A stretch of 64,000 bases of DNA from Nocardia brasiliensis (GTDB lineage Bacteria > Actinomycetota > Actinomycetes > Mycobacteriales > Mycobacteriaceae), in the NCBI RefSeq assembly GCF_011801125.1, contig NZ_CP046171.1:2170001-2234000 (forward strand). The letters run 5' to 3'. The translations under genes were made by a program, and so were the position numbers. Positions 16,406 through 26,289 of the stretch are shown here, in pieces. Each line of letters starts with the position of its first letter. Position 1 is the stretch's first letter. The notes under the pieces are model-generated. The model had not been told where the DNA came from, searched no databases, and saw only the letters and a list, made by a program, of their open reading frames with translations.

Positions 16406-17882
16406 TCACAGTCCCAGGTCGATGTCTGGTTGCCGTGTGTTCCTGTCATCGTCGATGTCGAAATCAACGTCGTCCTCAGGATTCCAGTCGTCCGGTTGGT
16501 GTGAGACGGCTGCCTCTACTGCTGCGCGGAGGTCGGCGCCAGCACCGTTGTCGGTAGCAGTGAGCGATGCTTCGGCTGCGATGTCGTGAGGGATTCTTGC
16601 GCTGTCCACCGGCGCGGTGGGTGGCTCTGGTGGTCCGAATGGAGCGGGGACGTGCGCTGGCAGGGTGTCGGATGCGGGGTTAGCGGTCTGCTCGCGGGCG
16701 GGTGCGGTGTCGAGTTCGATGCGGGACCAGAGTGCGGCGGCGGGCATCTCGTCGGGGAGGGGTCGTGTTCGGGCGGCGGCTGCGAGGTGGGTTTTGATGT
16801 CGATTCCGGTGTGGTGAGCGGCGTCGATTTTGGCGGCGATGCTGGGCCACCACGGGTCGGTGACGACCCGCGGTGTGATGGCTTGTACGAGAGGAGCCCA
16901 CTTGCTGGTGGGCAGGTTCGCGTCGCCGAGGGCGTCGGCGACACGAATCTCGAGCAGTTGTCGGTGTTCTCGTTCGAGCGTGACGTGTCGTGGTGGTCCG
17001 GTGGGGTGAAGTTCTTGATCGTCGATGTGTAGCGCGGCGCGCCATACGGCGAGATCCTGGACGAGTTGTCGGTCGGCGTCGAGGAGTGGTTGAGCCCATC
17101 GTGGTGCCGATGCGGGTGTCCATGTTGCGGCGTCGGTGCGGATTTGGTGGGCGAGGTCGGTGATGATGCGTGCGCGGGCGGTGAGTTGCGTGGTGTCGTG
17201 TTGTGCGTCGAGGCCGTGCGGGATTCCGGTGGCCCATGGAAGTGGCCCGGGTCCGGCGGAGTGGGCGCCGGTCGAATCGAGACGCCAGTCCAACACGGCG
17301 GCAATGTCGTTGGCGGTGTCGAGTTCGCGTGCGTTCTTCGCGTTGTGTAGGGCGGCGATCGGGTCCTGTCCGGTGAACGAGATGAGGGTGAGATGTTGGC
17401 GTAGGACTGGGTAGGCAGGGCAGTCGGTGAGGTGAGGTAGGAGTGTTTCGGCGGCGGTGTCGAGGCGATCGAGACCTTCGGGGCCGAGGGTGTTTTCGGC
17501 GGCGACGCCGAGGGAATCGAGGTAGATATCGAGCGCGCGGCCGATGCGGCGGTGTGGGTCGAGGGCGTCTCGCAGGGTGGTGGTCGCAGATTTCTGTGCG
17601 CCGTCGCGGGCGATTACGCGCAAAAGAATCTCTACGGCTGTGCGTGGATTGGCGGCGGGTTCGGACCAGAACGAGCCCTCTGTGCCGTCTAGTGCGGTCG
17701 GTAGGTAGAGGTGGTTGGCGTGGCTTCCGCGGGTGAGTGCGACGTACAACTGTGGCCGGGATTCGCTTCCGGTGAGCGCGACGTGGCAAGTGTGGGTGGT
17801 GATTCCCTGCGCGGAATCGATCGTTGTCGCGTACCCGAGCCGCACATGTTCGGCGACATAGTCCGCCGGTAGCCGCACGCTG
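16406..17882 (-). pseudogene. MobF relaxase/helicase TraA, C-terminal fragment (split by IS copy 3)
   Basis: This is the 3' third of the relaxase gene. It contains the end of the RecD-like helicase (VRLGYATTIDSAQGITTHTC, PQLYVALTRGSHANHLYL), the classic helicase motifs V and VI, then a long Ala/Arg-rich tail ending DIDLGL. The remaining 5' part is at 19154-21903. Removing the IS and one CTG duplicate restores one continuous frame. Confidence 0.9.
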
Positions 17883-17939
17883 TGGAGCGTTCCCGGTTCG
17901 GTGGACACGGAGGAGATAGCCGCCTGGTAGCACGGGAGT

Positions 17940-18242
17940 TTGGTGTTGGGTTCGACGCGGCGTAGTTTCACCGAGGAGTACAAGGCCCAGGCGGTAGGTT
18001 TCGTCCTGGATCAGGGTCGGCCGGTGGCCGAGGTGGCGCGCAATATCGGCGTGCACGAGATGACGTTGAGGAAATGGGTGAAGAGGGCGAAGGAATCCGG
18101 GGTTTCCGGTGACCGGGAGAAGGGACTGACCGACTCGGAACAGGCCGAGTTGGAACGGTTGCGTGCGGAGAACGCGGAGTTGAAGATGCAGGTCGCGTTC
18201 GCAAAAAAAGTTGCGACCTGGTTCGCGAAAGACCAGCGGTGA
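17940..18242 (+). CDS. IS3-family transposase OrfA, copy 3
   Basis: Identical in protein sequence to OrfA of copy 1, including the frameshift run near its end. Confidence 0.93.
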   Translation: MVLGSTRRSFTEEYKAQAVGFVLDQGRPVAEVARNIGVHEMTLRKWVKRAKESGVSGDREKGLTDSEQAELERLRAENAELKMQVAFAKKVATWFAKDQR

Positions 18243-19123
18243 AATTCGCCGCGATCGCGGACTGGGCTGCGTCGGGGGAATTCGACATCGAGTTCATGTG
18301 CCGGGAACTGGACGTGTCTCGGTCGGGCTACTACAAGTGGAAAGGCCGCGGTCGCAGCGACCGGGAGCGCGACGATCGCATGCTGACGCTGCTGATCGAG
18401 GCGATCCACGCGAAACTGCGTGGCAATCCGGGTGTTCGGCGTGTGCACGCGGCGCTGGCGGCGGCCGGGCGGCGGGTCTCGCGTAAGCGGGTGTGGCGGT
18501 TGATGCGGGCGGCCGGTCTGCAAGGCCGGTTTCCGAAACCGTTCCGGCGCACCACGATCCGGGGATCCAAGCCGGTGGACGCCGCGGATCGGATCGGGCG
18601 TGATTTCACTGCCGCGCAGCCGAACCAACGCTGGTGCGGTGACATCACCTACGTCAAGACCTGGACCGGGTGGGCGTATCTGGCCACCGTGATCGATCTG
18701 CACGATCGGGCCGTGGTCGGCTGGGCGATCGCTGATCACATGCGCACGTCGCTGGTCACCGACGCCCTCGATATGGCCATCGCGCGCCGACGCCCGGCGA
18801 AAGGTGTTGTTTTCCATAGCGATCGCGGAACCCAGTACACCTCGAAGGAATTCGCGAAATATTGTGCAAAGAATGGTGTCCTACGGTCCCTCGGCCGGAC
18901 GGGATCGTGCTTCGACAACGCGGTCGCGGAATCGTTCTTCGCGACCTACAAAAAGGAGCTGGTACACGCTCGTCCGTGGCCGACGGTGAAGTCGCTGCAG
19001 AAGGAGACGTTCGACTGGATTGAGTTCTACTACAACACCGTTCGTCCGCATTCGGCGCTCGGCTATTTGACACCACGGCAATACGAGTTAGGGTACAGAG
19101 AAATCAGTCAGATCGCGGCTTGA
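18239..19123 (+). CDS. IS3-family transposase OrfB, copy 3
   Basis: Identical in protein sequence to OrfB of copy 1, with an intact DDE triad. Confidence 0.95.
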   Translation: MKFAAIADWAASGEFDIEFMCRELDVSRSGYYKWKGRGRSDRERDDRMLTLLIEAIHAKLRGNPGVRRVHAALAAAGRRVSRKRVWRLMRAAGLQGRFPKPFRRTTIRGSKPVDAADRIGRDFTAAQPNQRWCGDITYVKTWTGWAYLATVIDLHDRAVVGWAIADHMRTSLVTDALDMAIARRRPAKGVVFHSDRGTQYTSKEFAKYCAKNGVLRSLGRTGSCFDNAVAESFFATYKKELVHARPWPTVKSLQKETFDWIEFYYNTVRPHSALGYLTPRQYELGYREISQIAA

Positions 19124-19153
19124 TCCCGAGTCCACAAAACCGGGAACACTCCA

Positions 19154-21903
19154 CTGTGGCCCAGTGCTCGGCCGGGGGTTCGGTGGGTTGCGGTGAGAGT
19201 TCCGTCGGCGTGGACGGCGGTGATGGTCCAGGTGTAGCCGTTGCGGACCCAGTCACGTTCGCCCAGTCGGAGTCTCGGATTGTTGCGGCGGGTGCGGATG
19301 ATGTCCCCGACCGAGGCCGCGAGTCCGTCGCCGAGCATCACTTGCGCGCCCACCGGAGTGCAGGTGCGGGCGAGGCGATCGGCGCGGGCACGTGTGTTCA
19401 GTTCGGTCACTACTGCGTGGGTGGCGGCGAGCATGATGGTGTCGCGCCCTGCGAGATGATCGGCGGTCCAGGCGATGAACGCGTCGTTGTGGACGGCGCC
19501 GTGGTGTCCGGCGTGGATGCGGCCGTTGTCCAGATACCAACCCAGCGCGGTCGGATCGCCGTCGCGCAGTTGCATACTGGCGGTCGCTTCGCCGGTGGCG
19601 GCGAACCGGACGACGTGTGTGAGGGTCAGTGTGGCTTCGGGAGCCGCGGCGGTCATGTCGAGATCGGCGCCGCCGGCCTCGATCGGCGAGAGCTGCTGCG
19701 GGTCGCCGATGCAGCGGATCGTCGCGCCGCGACCGGCGAGATAGTGCAGGAGGCGCAGTCGTTTTCGGTTGCCGATTTTGACGTGTTCGTCGACGATCAC
19801 CAACGTCTCGGGGCCGATATCGAGAACCCATTGCGGCAACGACGGCGGATATTCGCGGTCGAGATACGGGTTGTCCGGCCGGGGTGTGTGGCGGTGCAGG
19901 ACGTCGAGGAGCTTGTCGACGGTTTCGACGCGATGCCCGATCGAGTCACCGAGGACTGCTGCCGCTGCGGCGGTCGGGGCGAGTCCGAGGACTTGGCCGC
20001 CACTGGCCGTCCAGGCATTGGCGAGCACCGTCATTGCGGTGGTTTTACCGGATCCGGCGGGCGCGTTGGTCGTTCGGACGCGCAGGTTCGAGGTGGCGAA
20101 GCCTGCGACCACCGCGATCTGTCCGGCGTTGAGCGGCCGATCGGGATGGGCGTTGTTGTAGGTGTCGATCGCGGCGGTGATGGTTTCGGTGGGCAGTTGG
20201 CGGGCGCCGGGCTGGATCGAGAGATCGACGAGCTGCTGCTCGACCGACAGAACGCGCGCTGAGGTGTAGAGCTGTTGGTTCGCGGGGGTGTAGACGCTGG
20301 TGCCGTCGCGACGCCGCAGCACGACCGGGACCGTGCGGAGTTCGGGCTCGTCGGTCAGATCTGGATCTTGTTGAGCGACAGAGTTTGTGGGAGAGATGGT
20401 TTCGGCGAGTACCGCCTCGGCGACGTGTTCCCAGTCCTGGCCGGCCACCTGTCCGCGGAGTTGGCGTTCGGTCTCGGCCCGCAAATTGGTGGCCCGCCAG
20501 GTGGATCGGTGCTCGGAAACGACCTCGATGACCCGCTGCGCGGTGCGGGCGATCCACTGTTCGGTGATCTGCAGGCGAGCAGTACGCAGCGGGGTAAGCG
20601 CCGCGCTCACCATCTGTGACAACGCTTCTCGGCCACCGAGAACCGCGACGGCTTCAGCTCGCCATGTGGCGCGTTGCTCGGCCAATGACCGCAGCCCGTA
20701 TTTGGCGGGGCGGGTTTCGAGGGTGGCGCGCTCGGCCAGATCGAAGATTTCCCCGGGTGTCGGTTCGCGTCCGTGCTGGGTTTGGAAGGCCGCGGCGAGC
20801 TCGTCGAGGCGGCTGGTGATCGCGGCATCGCGGCGCGACCAGGCGGTGATCAATGGTGGTGGGACACCGACGATTTCCCGGATCGGGCGCTTTGCCGGGT
20901 TTAGGGCGGGGCGCTCGGCGAACTCGACACCGATCAACTCTTCGCAGTGGTGTTCGAGGCGCGTGTTGTAGATCTCCGAGACCGTCACCAGGGCGCGGTA
21001 GATCGCGGTTCCGTCGAGGGTGCGCCACTTGCCATCGAGGGTGCGGACGCGGTTGGCGATGAGGACGTGGGTATGCAGGTCCGGGTCGCCGGCGCGGCTG
21101 TCGCGGTGAGTGAAGGCGGCGGCGACGATCCCTTCGACCTCGACCTGGCGGATCCCGTTGCGGCCCAACCGGGTGAAGACCGCGTGCCGCTCGAGCCACC
21201 CCAACGCGTCGGTGATGGCTGCGGAATGTGCGGCCTCGATCCGCTCCGATACCGACCGCGGCGCTACAGCCCAGAGCGCCGAGACGGACTTGACCGGTGA
21301 GAATGTGATGTCGAAGCCGGCGACCGCGCTGGTGTGGGGGCGGGAGTTCTTGGCCACCCACCCCGACAGTTCCCGTGCATCGATCGGTGGCCGGTCGTAG
21401 GTTTCGGTGAACATTTCTGACGCGATCCGGGTGCGGATTCGTGTTCGATCCGCGTCGGGAATTGGGGTGTGAGGGTCTAATTCGTGGTCGGTGTTGTGTT
21501 GCTCGAACGCTTTCGCGCAGCGTTTTCGGAACTCGGAAACGTCGGCGTAGAGCCGGTAGGGGTGACCCAACCGACTCGCTTTATCGGCGGCACGGACGGC
21601 CTCCTTGTGTTTGGCACCGAGGTCGATTTGCTCGTTGTAGACGCGGTCTTCGATCGTCTCGGTGTTCGGATGACGGCCCAGTCCGAACAGGGAGTTCATC
21701 TGTTCTTCGCGGACTTCGTCACCAGCGCGGATGTCTAGGCTGTCCAGGCCGGAGCCGTGCCAGTGACCGGGTGCTTCCCCCTGGGCGGAGTAGTAGTCGG
21801 CGAGGCTGGAGCGGCCTCTGGAGGTGACATCGTTCGCGGCGACATTGCGCAGATAATATTGACACCCATTGCCTGCCACGACTTTATGGATCGTCGCGGT
21901 CAT
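19154..21903 (-). pseudogene. MobF relaxase/helicase TraA, N-terminal fragment (split by IS copy 3)
   Basis: This part holds the TrwC-type relaxase domain and most of the helicase. After MTATIHKVVAGNGCQYYLRN comes the tyrosine pair of the nicking site in SLADYYSAQGEAPGHW, then the metal-binding histidines in HRDSRAGDPDLHTHVLIANR, and a Walker A NAPAGSGKTTAM in the RecD-like part with VIVDEH as Walker B. Such proteins nick oriT and unwind the strand during transfer. The ATG at 21903 fits family N-termini; a frame extends to an ATG at 21918. The pieces 2750 + 1477 - 3 nt equal 4224 nt, exactly 1408 codons, so the ancestral gene encoded about 1407 residues. Confidence 0.92.
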
Positions 21904-22449
21904 ACCTCCAGTGAGCATCCGTTCGACCGTGAAGTCCAGGGATCTGTTTCACCGAAAAAGTATCAAATAGGCGAAAGTCCCTGGTCGTAATCGGATTGTT
22001 ACACCGAGATGCAAAAGGTCTGCTTGTTGAAAGTTGAGAAGGCGAGTGTGAGGTGGCGATGGCCAGAGAAGTGACTATGAGCGGAGCGGTGCGGGAGATG
22101 AGGGAGGCAGGCTGGCATGCAGTGGTTTGTGGGCACTGGAGTCTTCGAGTTCAAGAGCAGGGAAAAGTGACGAGGAAGTGGGCGCTTGGCGGATACTGGG
22201 GAGCCGTCGACCTCGCGCCGTCTGGGACGACAAGAACCCTTACAGGGTGGTGAGTGGTCGAAATGCGGCGAGCCGACCGGAAGGGCGGCTCATCGACGGC
22301 CCTAGTCAGGTCTGCTGCGCAGTTCTGCGTAACTGAGTGGTGTCGTGCGCGGCGCGCGGTGCGGCGCCTGGGGCAAGACTCTCTCGCGCCGGGCGCGGGC
22401 TTATAGTGCAAAGGGCTCTGGTAGGTCGGTGGCCGGAAGGGGAGGCGAG
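21904..22449. other. 546-bp gap between relaxase and WXG100 genes; candidate oriT
   Basis: A near-perfect inverted repeat (GTCCAGGGA at 21934-21942, TCCCTGGTC at 21978-21986) flanks an A/T-rich stretch right upstream of the relaxase, a usual place for oriT. A weak + frame (22053-22253, 66 aa, ending GTTRTLTGW) is possible but unconvincing. The rest holds no gene I can support. Confidence 0.4.
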
Positions 22450-22761
22450 GTGGGCGATCTTCGGGTGGAGGTGGATCGACTCCGTGAGACGGCGCGGTTT
22501 GTCTCGGAGAAGGCCCGGCTCATCAGGGATGGTGTCGGCAAGCTCGATGGCACGGTCGGGCGGGAGTTGCTCGTCGACGGGTGGCTGGGCAAGGCGGCGT
22601 CTGCCTATGACGAGTCGTGGGTCGAGTGGAAGCAGGGCGCCGAGCAGATCGTTGCTGCTCTCGAGGATTCAGCGGCGAACCTGTTAACGGCGGCGAATGA
22701 GTACGAGCTGCGCGACACTGCTTTCCGGGACGCCATCGATCAAGCCGGTGGGCAGGTGTAG
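22450..22761 (+). CDS. WXG100-type (ESX/T7SS) protein 1
   Basis: This ~103-aa helical protein carries the turn motif WLG in LLVDGWLGKAASAYDESW, the WXG of ESAT-6-like proteins, between two predicted helices. The GTG at 22450 is preceded by GGGGAGG. WXG100 proteins are secreted in pairs through type VII secretion systems. Here it begins an operon with a second WXG100-like protein and a toxin-like protein, so it is likely a partner for toxin export. Confidence 0.8.
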   Translation: MGDLRVEVDRLRETARFVSEKARLIRDGVGKLDGTVGRELLVDGWLGKAASAYDESWVEWKQGAEQIVAALEDSAANLLTAANEYELRDTAFRDAIDQAGGQV

Positions 22762-22765
22762 GCCG

Positions 22766-23059
22766 GTGGCAGACGACTATCGAGTCAATCTGAGCCAGCT
22801 CGACGAAGCGGTCGCGGCGATGGCTGCCTTCGGTGCCGAGGTCGAGGGGTTGCTGCGCGAAGTCGACGTCAAGGTCGCCGAGCTACATCTGTCGTGGGAA
22901 AGTCCTGCCGCCCAAGCGCAGCGTGCCGCGCACGGCCGATGGATGGCGGGCGCGGCGGAGATGCGCGAGAACCTCGACGAACTGCGTGAGGTCGCCCGCC
23001 GCGCGCATACGAGCTACGGCCACGCTGTGCAAACCAACGTGGAGATGTGGCCGCAGTGA
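22766..23059 (+). CDS. WXG100-type (ESX/T7SS) protein 2
   Basis: This ~97-aa protein begins VADDYRVNLSQLDEAVAAMA and has the turn ELHLSWESPAAQAQ (WES in place of WXG), then a second long helix. GTG start, five bases after the preceding stop. It probably forms a heterodimer with the preceding protein, as ESX pairs do. Confidence 0.78.
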   Translation: MADDYRVNLSQLDEAVAAMAAFGAEVEGLLREVDVKVAELHLSWESPAAQAQRAAHGRWMAGAAEMRENLDELREVARRAHTSYGHAVQTNVEMWPQ

Positions 23060-24444
23060 CGACACCGACTGTGCCGTTGATCGTGCACCGCGCCGAGGAG
23101 TACACCTCGGCCGGCGAGGTCTTCGGTCAGATGTCGACCGATACGGTGACAACTCATTCCGCGCTGGTCGCGGTGCTGACTGCATACAAGGGGATGGCGG
23201 GCAGCGACAGCGTCGGCACCGAGTGGGCCGCGGGCTATGACGAGGCCGCGCAGCTGGCGATCTCGACGTCATCGACACTGGCTACCGCGTGTGGCCAGAC
23301 CCGAGACCTGATCGTGGTCAGTGCCTACAACCATCAGGTCGCCGAAGCGGCAGCAGACCTGCGGGAGTTGCCCGCACCACCGATGCCGTCATTGTTGAGC
23401 GATCCGTGTCTGCCCGAGACCGCGCCTTCTGCGGCCGGGGATGGCATACCTGAGCCGTTCGGGTGGTCGCTCATCAAAGATCTCGTCGGGTGGGCTTGGC
23501 CCAACGGCCATCAGGATCAGCTCAACGGCGCCAAAGCAGCGTGGCATACCGCGTCCTCGGACTTTCGTACTGTGGCCGGTGCCGTGCCGAGCGCAGTCGG
23601 TCTGCTCGCGAACCAGCAGTCGCCCGAGATCGAGATCGGGATACAAACCTGCAATACCCGCCAGTCGGACCTGAACGCGCTCGCCGACGTCTGCCAGGCG
23701 CTCGGCGACGCGTGCGGCGAATACGCTCACCACCTCGACGAGGCGCACAGCAAAATCCTCGACGAGCTCAAAGACATCGCGATCGAAACTGTAGCCGCCG
23801 AAACGGCTTTCGCGATCCTGGCACCGGTCACCGCCACCCTGTCCGAGTGGGTCGGCAACGTGGCTTTGGTCGCCCGCATCACCACCAAGGCGCGACGCAT
23901 CGCGACGATCATTGCCGAGCTCGCTGCCAAGGCAGCGAAAATTGTGGCCGACGTCGTGCGGCCGCTCGTGCAACGGTTGAAGCCGCTGGTCGAGAAGATC
24001 CGCACCTGGGTCCAAGCGGCCCGCACTAAATTCCTCGGCCGTAGCGGACCCACCGCTTTGTACTCCCGCGGTGGTGCCCTGACCAACCGAGAAGTCCTGG
24101 AAGGCAACATCGGCCTGACCCGGGACATGGACACGATCGAGCACTACGCCCAGCTGGCCGGCATCGATCTACGCGGTGCCAAGATCGAGATCCTCGACGA
24201 CGCCGACACGATCTCCTATTTGGACTTCCAAGGTGCCATCGCACGAACCGATGCTCTCGGTGTCCAACTCGGCCCGGCCGCCTTCCAGGATGCGGAAACG
24301 TTGGTGCGTACGCTGGCGCACGAGAATGTGCACGTCCGCCAGTACGCGGAGGGCAAGATCAACTCGATGACACGGGCACTGGAGGACGAGGCGTACGCAG
24401 CCGAGGACGGCTTCGTCGACACCTGGCGGAGGAACACGCAATGA
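23056..24444 (+). CDS. T7SS-linked polymorphic toxin with C-terminal HExxH metallopeptidase domain
   Basis: This 462-aa protein starts at a GTG overlapping the previous stop (GTGA). Residues 1-110 form a WXG100-like helical domain (EWAAGYDEAAQLAI). A second helical region spans ~150-260, then hydrophobic and basic helices (RITTKARRIATIIAELAAKA). The final ~130 residues hold the motif HENVH at 422-426 (LVRTLAHENVHVRQYAEGK) with a downstream Glu-rich EDEAYAAED, as in zincin peptidases. The layout (WXG pair, large WXG-like protein, variable enzymatic tail, small next gene) is typical of type VII polymorphic toxins. Metallopeptidase activity is inferred from the motif. Confidence 0.8.
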   Translation: MTTPTVPLIVHRAEEYTSAGEVFGQMSTDTVTTHSALVAVLTAYKGMAGSDSVGTEWAAGYDEAAQLAISTSSTLATACGQTRDLIVVSAYNHQVAEAAADLRELPAPPMPSLLSDPCLPETAPSAAGDGIPEPFGWSLIKDLVGWAWPNGHQDQLNGAKAAWHTASSDFRTVAGAVPSAVGLLANQQSPEIEIGIQTCNTRQSDLNALADVCQALGDACGEYAHHLDEAHSKILDELKDIAIETVAAETAFAILAPVTATLSEWVGNVALVARITTKARRIATIIAELAAKAAKIVADVVRPLVQRLKPLVEKIRTWVQAARTKFLGRSGPTALYSRGGALTNREVLEGNIGLTRDMDTIEHYAQLAGIDLRGAKIEILDDADTISYLDFQGAIARTDALGVQLGPAAFQDAETLVRTLAHENVHVRQYAEGKINSMTRALEDEAYAAEDGFVDTWRRNTQ

Positions 24445-24704
24445 CCGACGGGAACTCACAACTGATCGTCGAGCGGGTCGACTACCTCCCGAGCCGACCT
24501 GATTGGATCTTCGTCACCGGCACCCTCTCTGGCGAACCGGTTAGCGTCGGCGACGAGGTGTCGATCCGCCACGGTGACCAAGCAACGAGCACGACTATCA
24601 AATCGATCGAGGTACACACAAGACCTGGGAAAACGACCATCCTTCTGGATGTTGGGCTTCGGTCGATCGTCACCTCTGGAACCGTAATCAACCGTCAGGG
24701 GTGA
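24441..24704 (+). CDS. Small beta-barrel protein, candidate immunity protein
   Basis: This 87-aa protein starts in the toxin stop codon (ATGA). Its pattern (FVTGTLSGEPVSVGDEVSIR, IKSIEVHTRPGKTTILLDVG) resembles domain 2 of EF-Tu-like translation GTPases, a small beta-barrel. Its position just after the toxin is that of an immunity gene, which is inference. Similar barrel proteins occur in actinobacterial toxin loci. Confidence 0.65.
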   Translation: MTDGNSQLIVERVDYLPSRPDWIFVTGTLSGEPVSVGDEVSIRHGDQATSTTIKSIEVHTRPGKTTILLDVGLRSIVTSGTVINRQG

Positions 24705-24707
24705 CAG

Positions 24708-25136
24708 GTGGCTGACATCGAAGCGTGGGAGCGGGAGCTGGAGCACGAGCTCGACGAGATCCGCCGTAGCGGTGCACAACTTGCGAACGCGATCGCGGCG
24801 GTGCGAGGGCGCGGGGAAGGACGTGGCGTTCTTGTCGAGGTTGACGCTGAGGGCGACATCGCCATGATGCAGATTGCCCCGGCCGCGATGCAATGGAGCG
24901 GTACTCAGCTCGCCAGCGTCTTGGTCGACTGCCATCGGAAGGCTCGGGCCGAGGCCAACGCTGGGGTCGAACGCCTTCTCACCAAGGCCGACCCGCGCCT
25001 GCGCAGACAACTCCCACAAGAACACCGTCAGACTGACCCATCGGCCCGAACTAAGCTGACCGAGGAAGAGATCCAGCGCGCCGACGACGAGTACTTCGAG
25101 CGGATGAATAGGACTGGCTGGTCCAATACTCGCTGA
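24708..25136 (+). CDS. YbaB/EbfC-like protein linked to T7SS locus
   Basis: This 142-aa protein starts with GTG. An N-terminal helix (IEAWERELEHELDEI) leads into a YbaB-like alpha-beta core (GVLVEVDAEGDIAMMQIAP, LASVLVDCHRKARAEAN), then an acidic tail. YbaB-like proteins are common partners in actinobacterial ESX and WXG toxin loci (EspL-like). Its role is unknown, perhaps chaperone-like or DNA binding. Confidence 0.7.
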   Translation: MADIEAWERELEHELDEIRRSGAQLANAIAAVRGRGEGRGVLVEVDAEGDIAMMQIAPAAMQWSGTQLASVLVDCHRKARAEANAGVERLLTKADPRLRRQLPQEHRQTDPSARTKLTEEEIQRADDEYFERMNRTGWSNTR

Positions 25137-25386
25137 CGACAATGCCATTCGGTCAGCGGCTCATGATGGTGTCTTGTTGTCAAAGAGCGGTCGGCGCAAC
25201 GGGAGAGACGCTGTGTCTGCGGGAAGCTTTGCGGACCGCCGAGTCTCTTCTATCCTCCACTGCTAAGCGTTGGTTCGCATGCTCGCGCTATCGTTCGGCT
25301 GCCACTGTCGTGCAAACTTGCCTCATGCCGGGAAATGCAGTCGAAATGAACCGCCACGGTTTGGGCCGATTTCCTTCTTGAGAAAA

Positions 25387-25550
25387 ATGGTCACCCTGCC
25401 GAAGCGTTTACCCGCCCGAGGTTTTTGAGAACGCCGTTCGCTTGGCGCTGGATCACCCTGACGAGCACCGTCCTTGTATGCCGCGGCGCAGGCGATCAGG
25501 CCGACTGCCGATGTGCATCCGGAGACGTTGCGGGTGTGGCTTTTGAAGCG
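25387..25550 (+). pseudogene. Remnant of a different IS3-family orfA
   Basis: Frame-broken sequence reads MVTLPKR, then (other frame) PPEVFENAVRLALDHPDEHR, then (third frame) LYAAAQAIRPTADVHPETLR and VWLLKR. This is the N-terminal HTH of IS3-type OrfA with at least two frameshifts. It differs from the four intact IS copies. The rest of that transposon is missing. Confidence 0.6.
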
Positions 25551-26289
25551 CAGAACGGTCGTGCCCCGCACCCGATAGTTGTGCCTTCGTCCGAAGCCGA
25601 GGAACTCGCGGCCTTTAGCTTGGCGACGAGGCGAACTGCCGAGTTGCAGCAGTCGCCAAGGAGCAGGCTCTAGCGAACCCGATCGATTAGGCGCAATCCG
25701 ACGGAAGCCGCGTCGGAAGTTCGCGGCCTCGATCGAAACCGGATGAGTACTCAACGACCTAAGGTCATTATCGGAGCAGGTAGCGATGAAGTGCAGCGTT
25801 CCGCCGGAGCAGAGCCGGTCGTCAACGTCGCCGCAGGCATCCGACGCCGGAAGCAGCCGCCTCGTCGGTCTGACCGGTGGCGGTCAATCCCTCTGAACGG
25901 ACGGGTTATGCCGCATCTCGGGTTCAGCGTTGTTCGATGTCACGGCTGCATGAAATCTGAAGCGGGCCCGCGTTGTTCGGCCGCTCTTGTCGGAGAGCCT
26001 TGCTACTGTCGTCCTCGCACCGCCCGAGCGTCAGGCGGCAGCATGCGAAGCAGGTGGGAGTCGCTGGGCATGGAAGAGAAGGCACACGTTGTAGCAGTGG
26101 TTTGCTGTCCCAGGACCGAGTCGGCAGAGGGGCAGTCGAACGATGTGCCAGATCCGGTATCGCGTATCAGTGCAACTTTTGCGCGACTCTCTCCCACACA
26201 CCTGCAGAAATTGTGCGGTCCGATCGCGGCGAGTTTGGCCGTCTCCGGGCCCGATGAATCGTCCATCTCGATGTTCGGAGTAGCCAAGC
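25551..26289. other. ~740 bp without a supportable gene upstream of herA
   Basis: Frames here are short and uneven in composition. The end presumably holds the herA promoter; GGAG lies 10 bases before its ATG. Confidence 0.4.

Larger units (their letters stand above)
17883..19153 (+). mobile_element. IS3-family insertion sequence, copy 3, inside the relaxase gene
   Basis: 1271 bp, same ends as copy 1, flanked by a CTG target duplication (17880-17882 and 19154-19156). It lies opposite to the relaxase gene and splits it. Confidence 0.95.

Noticed and set aside
22053..22253. 66-aa + strand frame before the WXG100 genes
   Set aside because: Weak start and no recognisable pattern; mentioned under the gap entry only.
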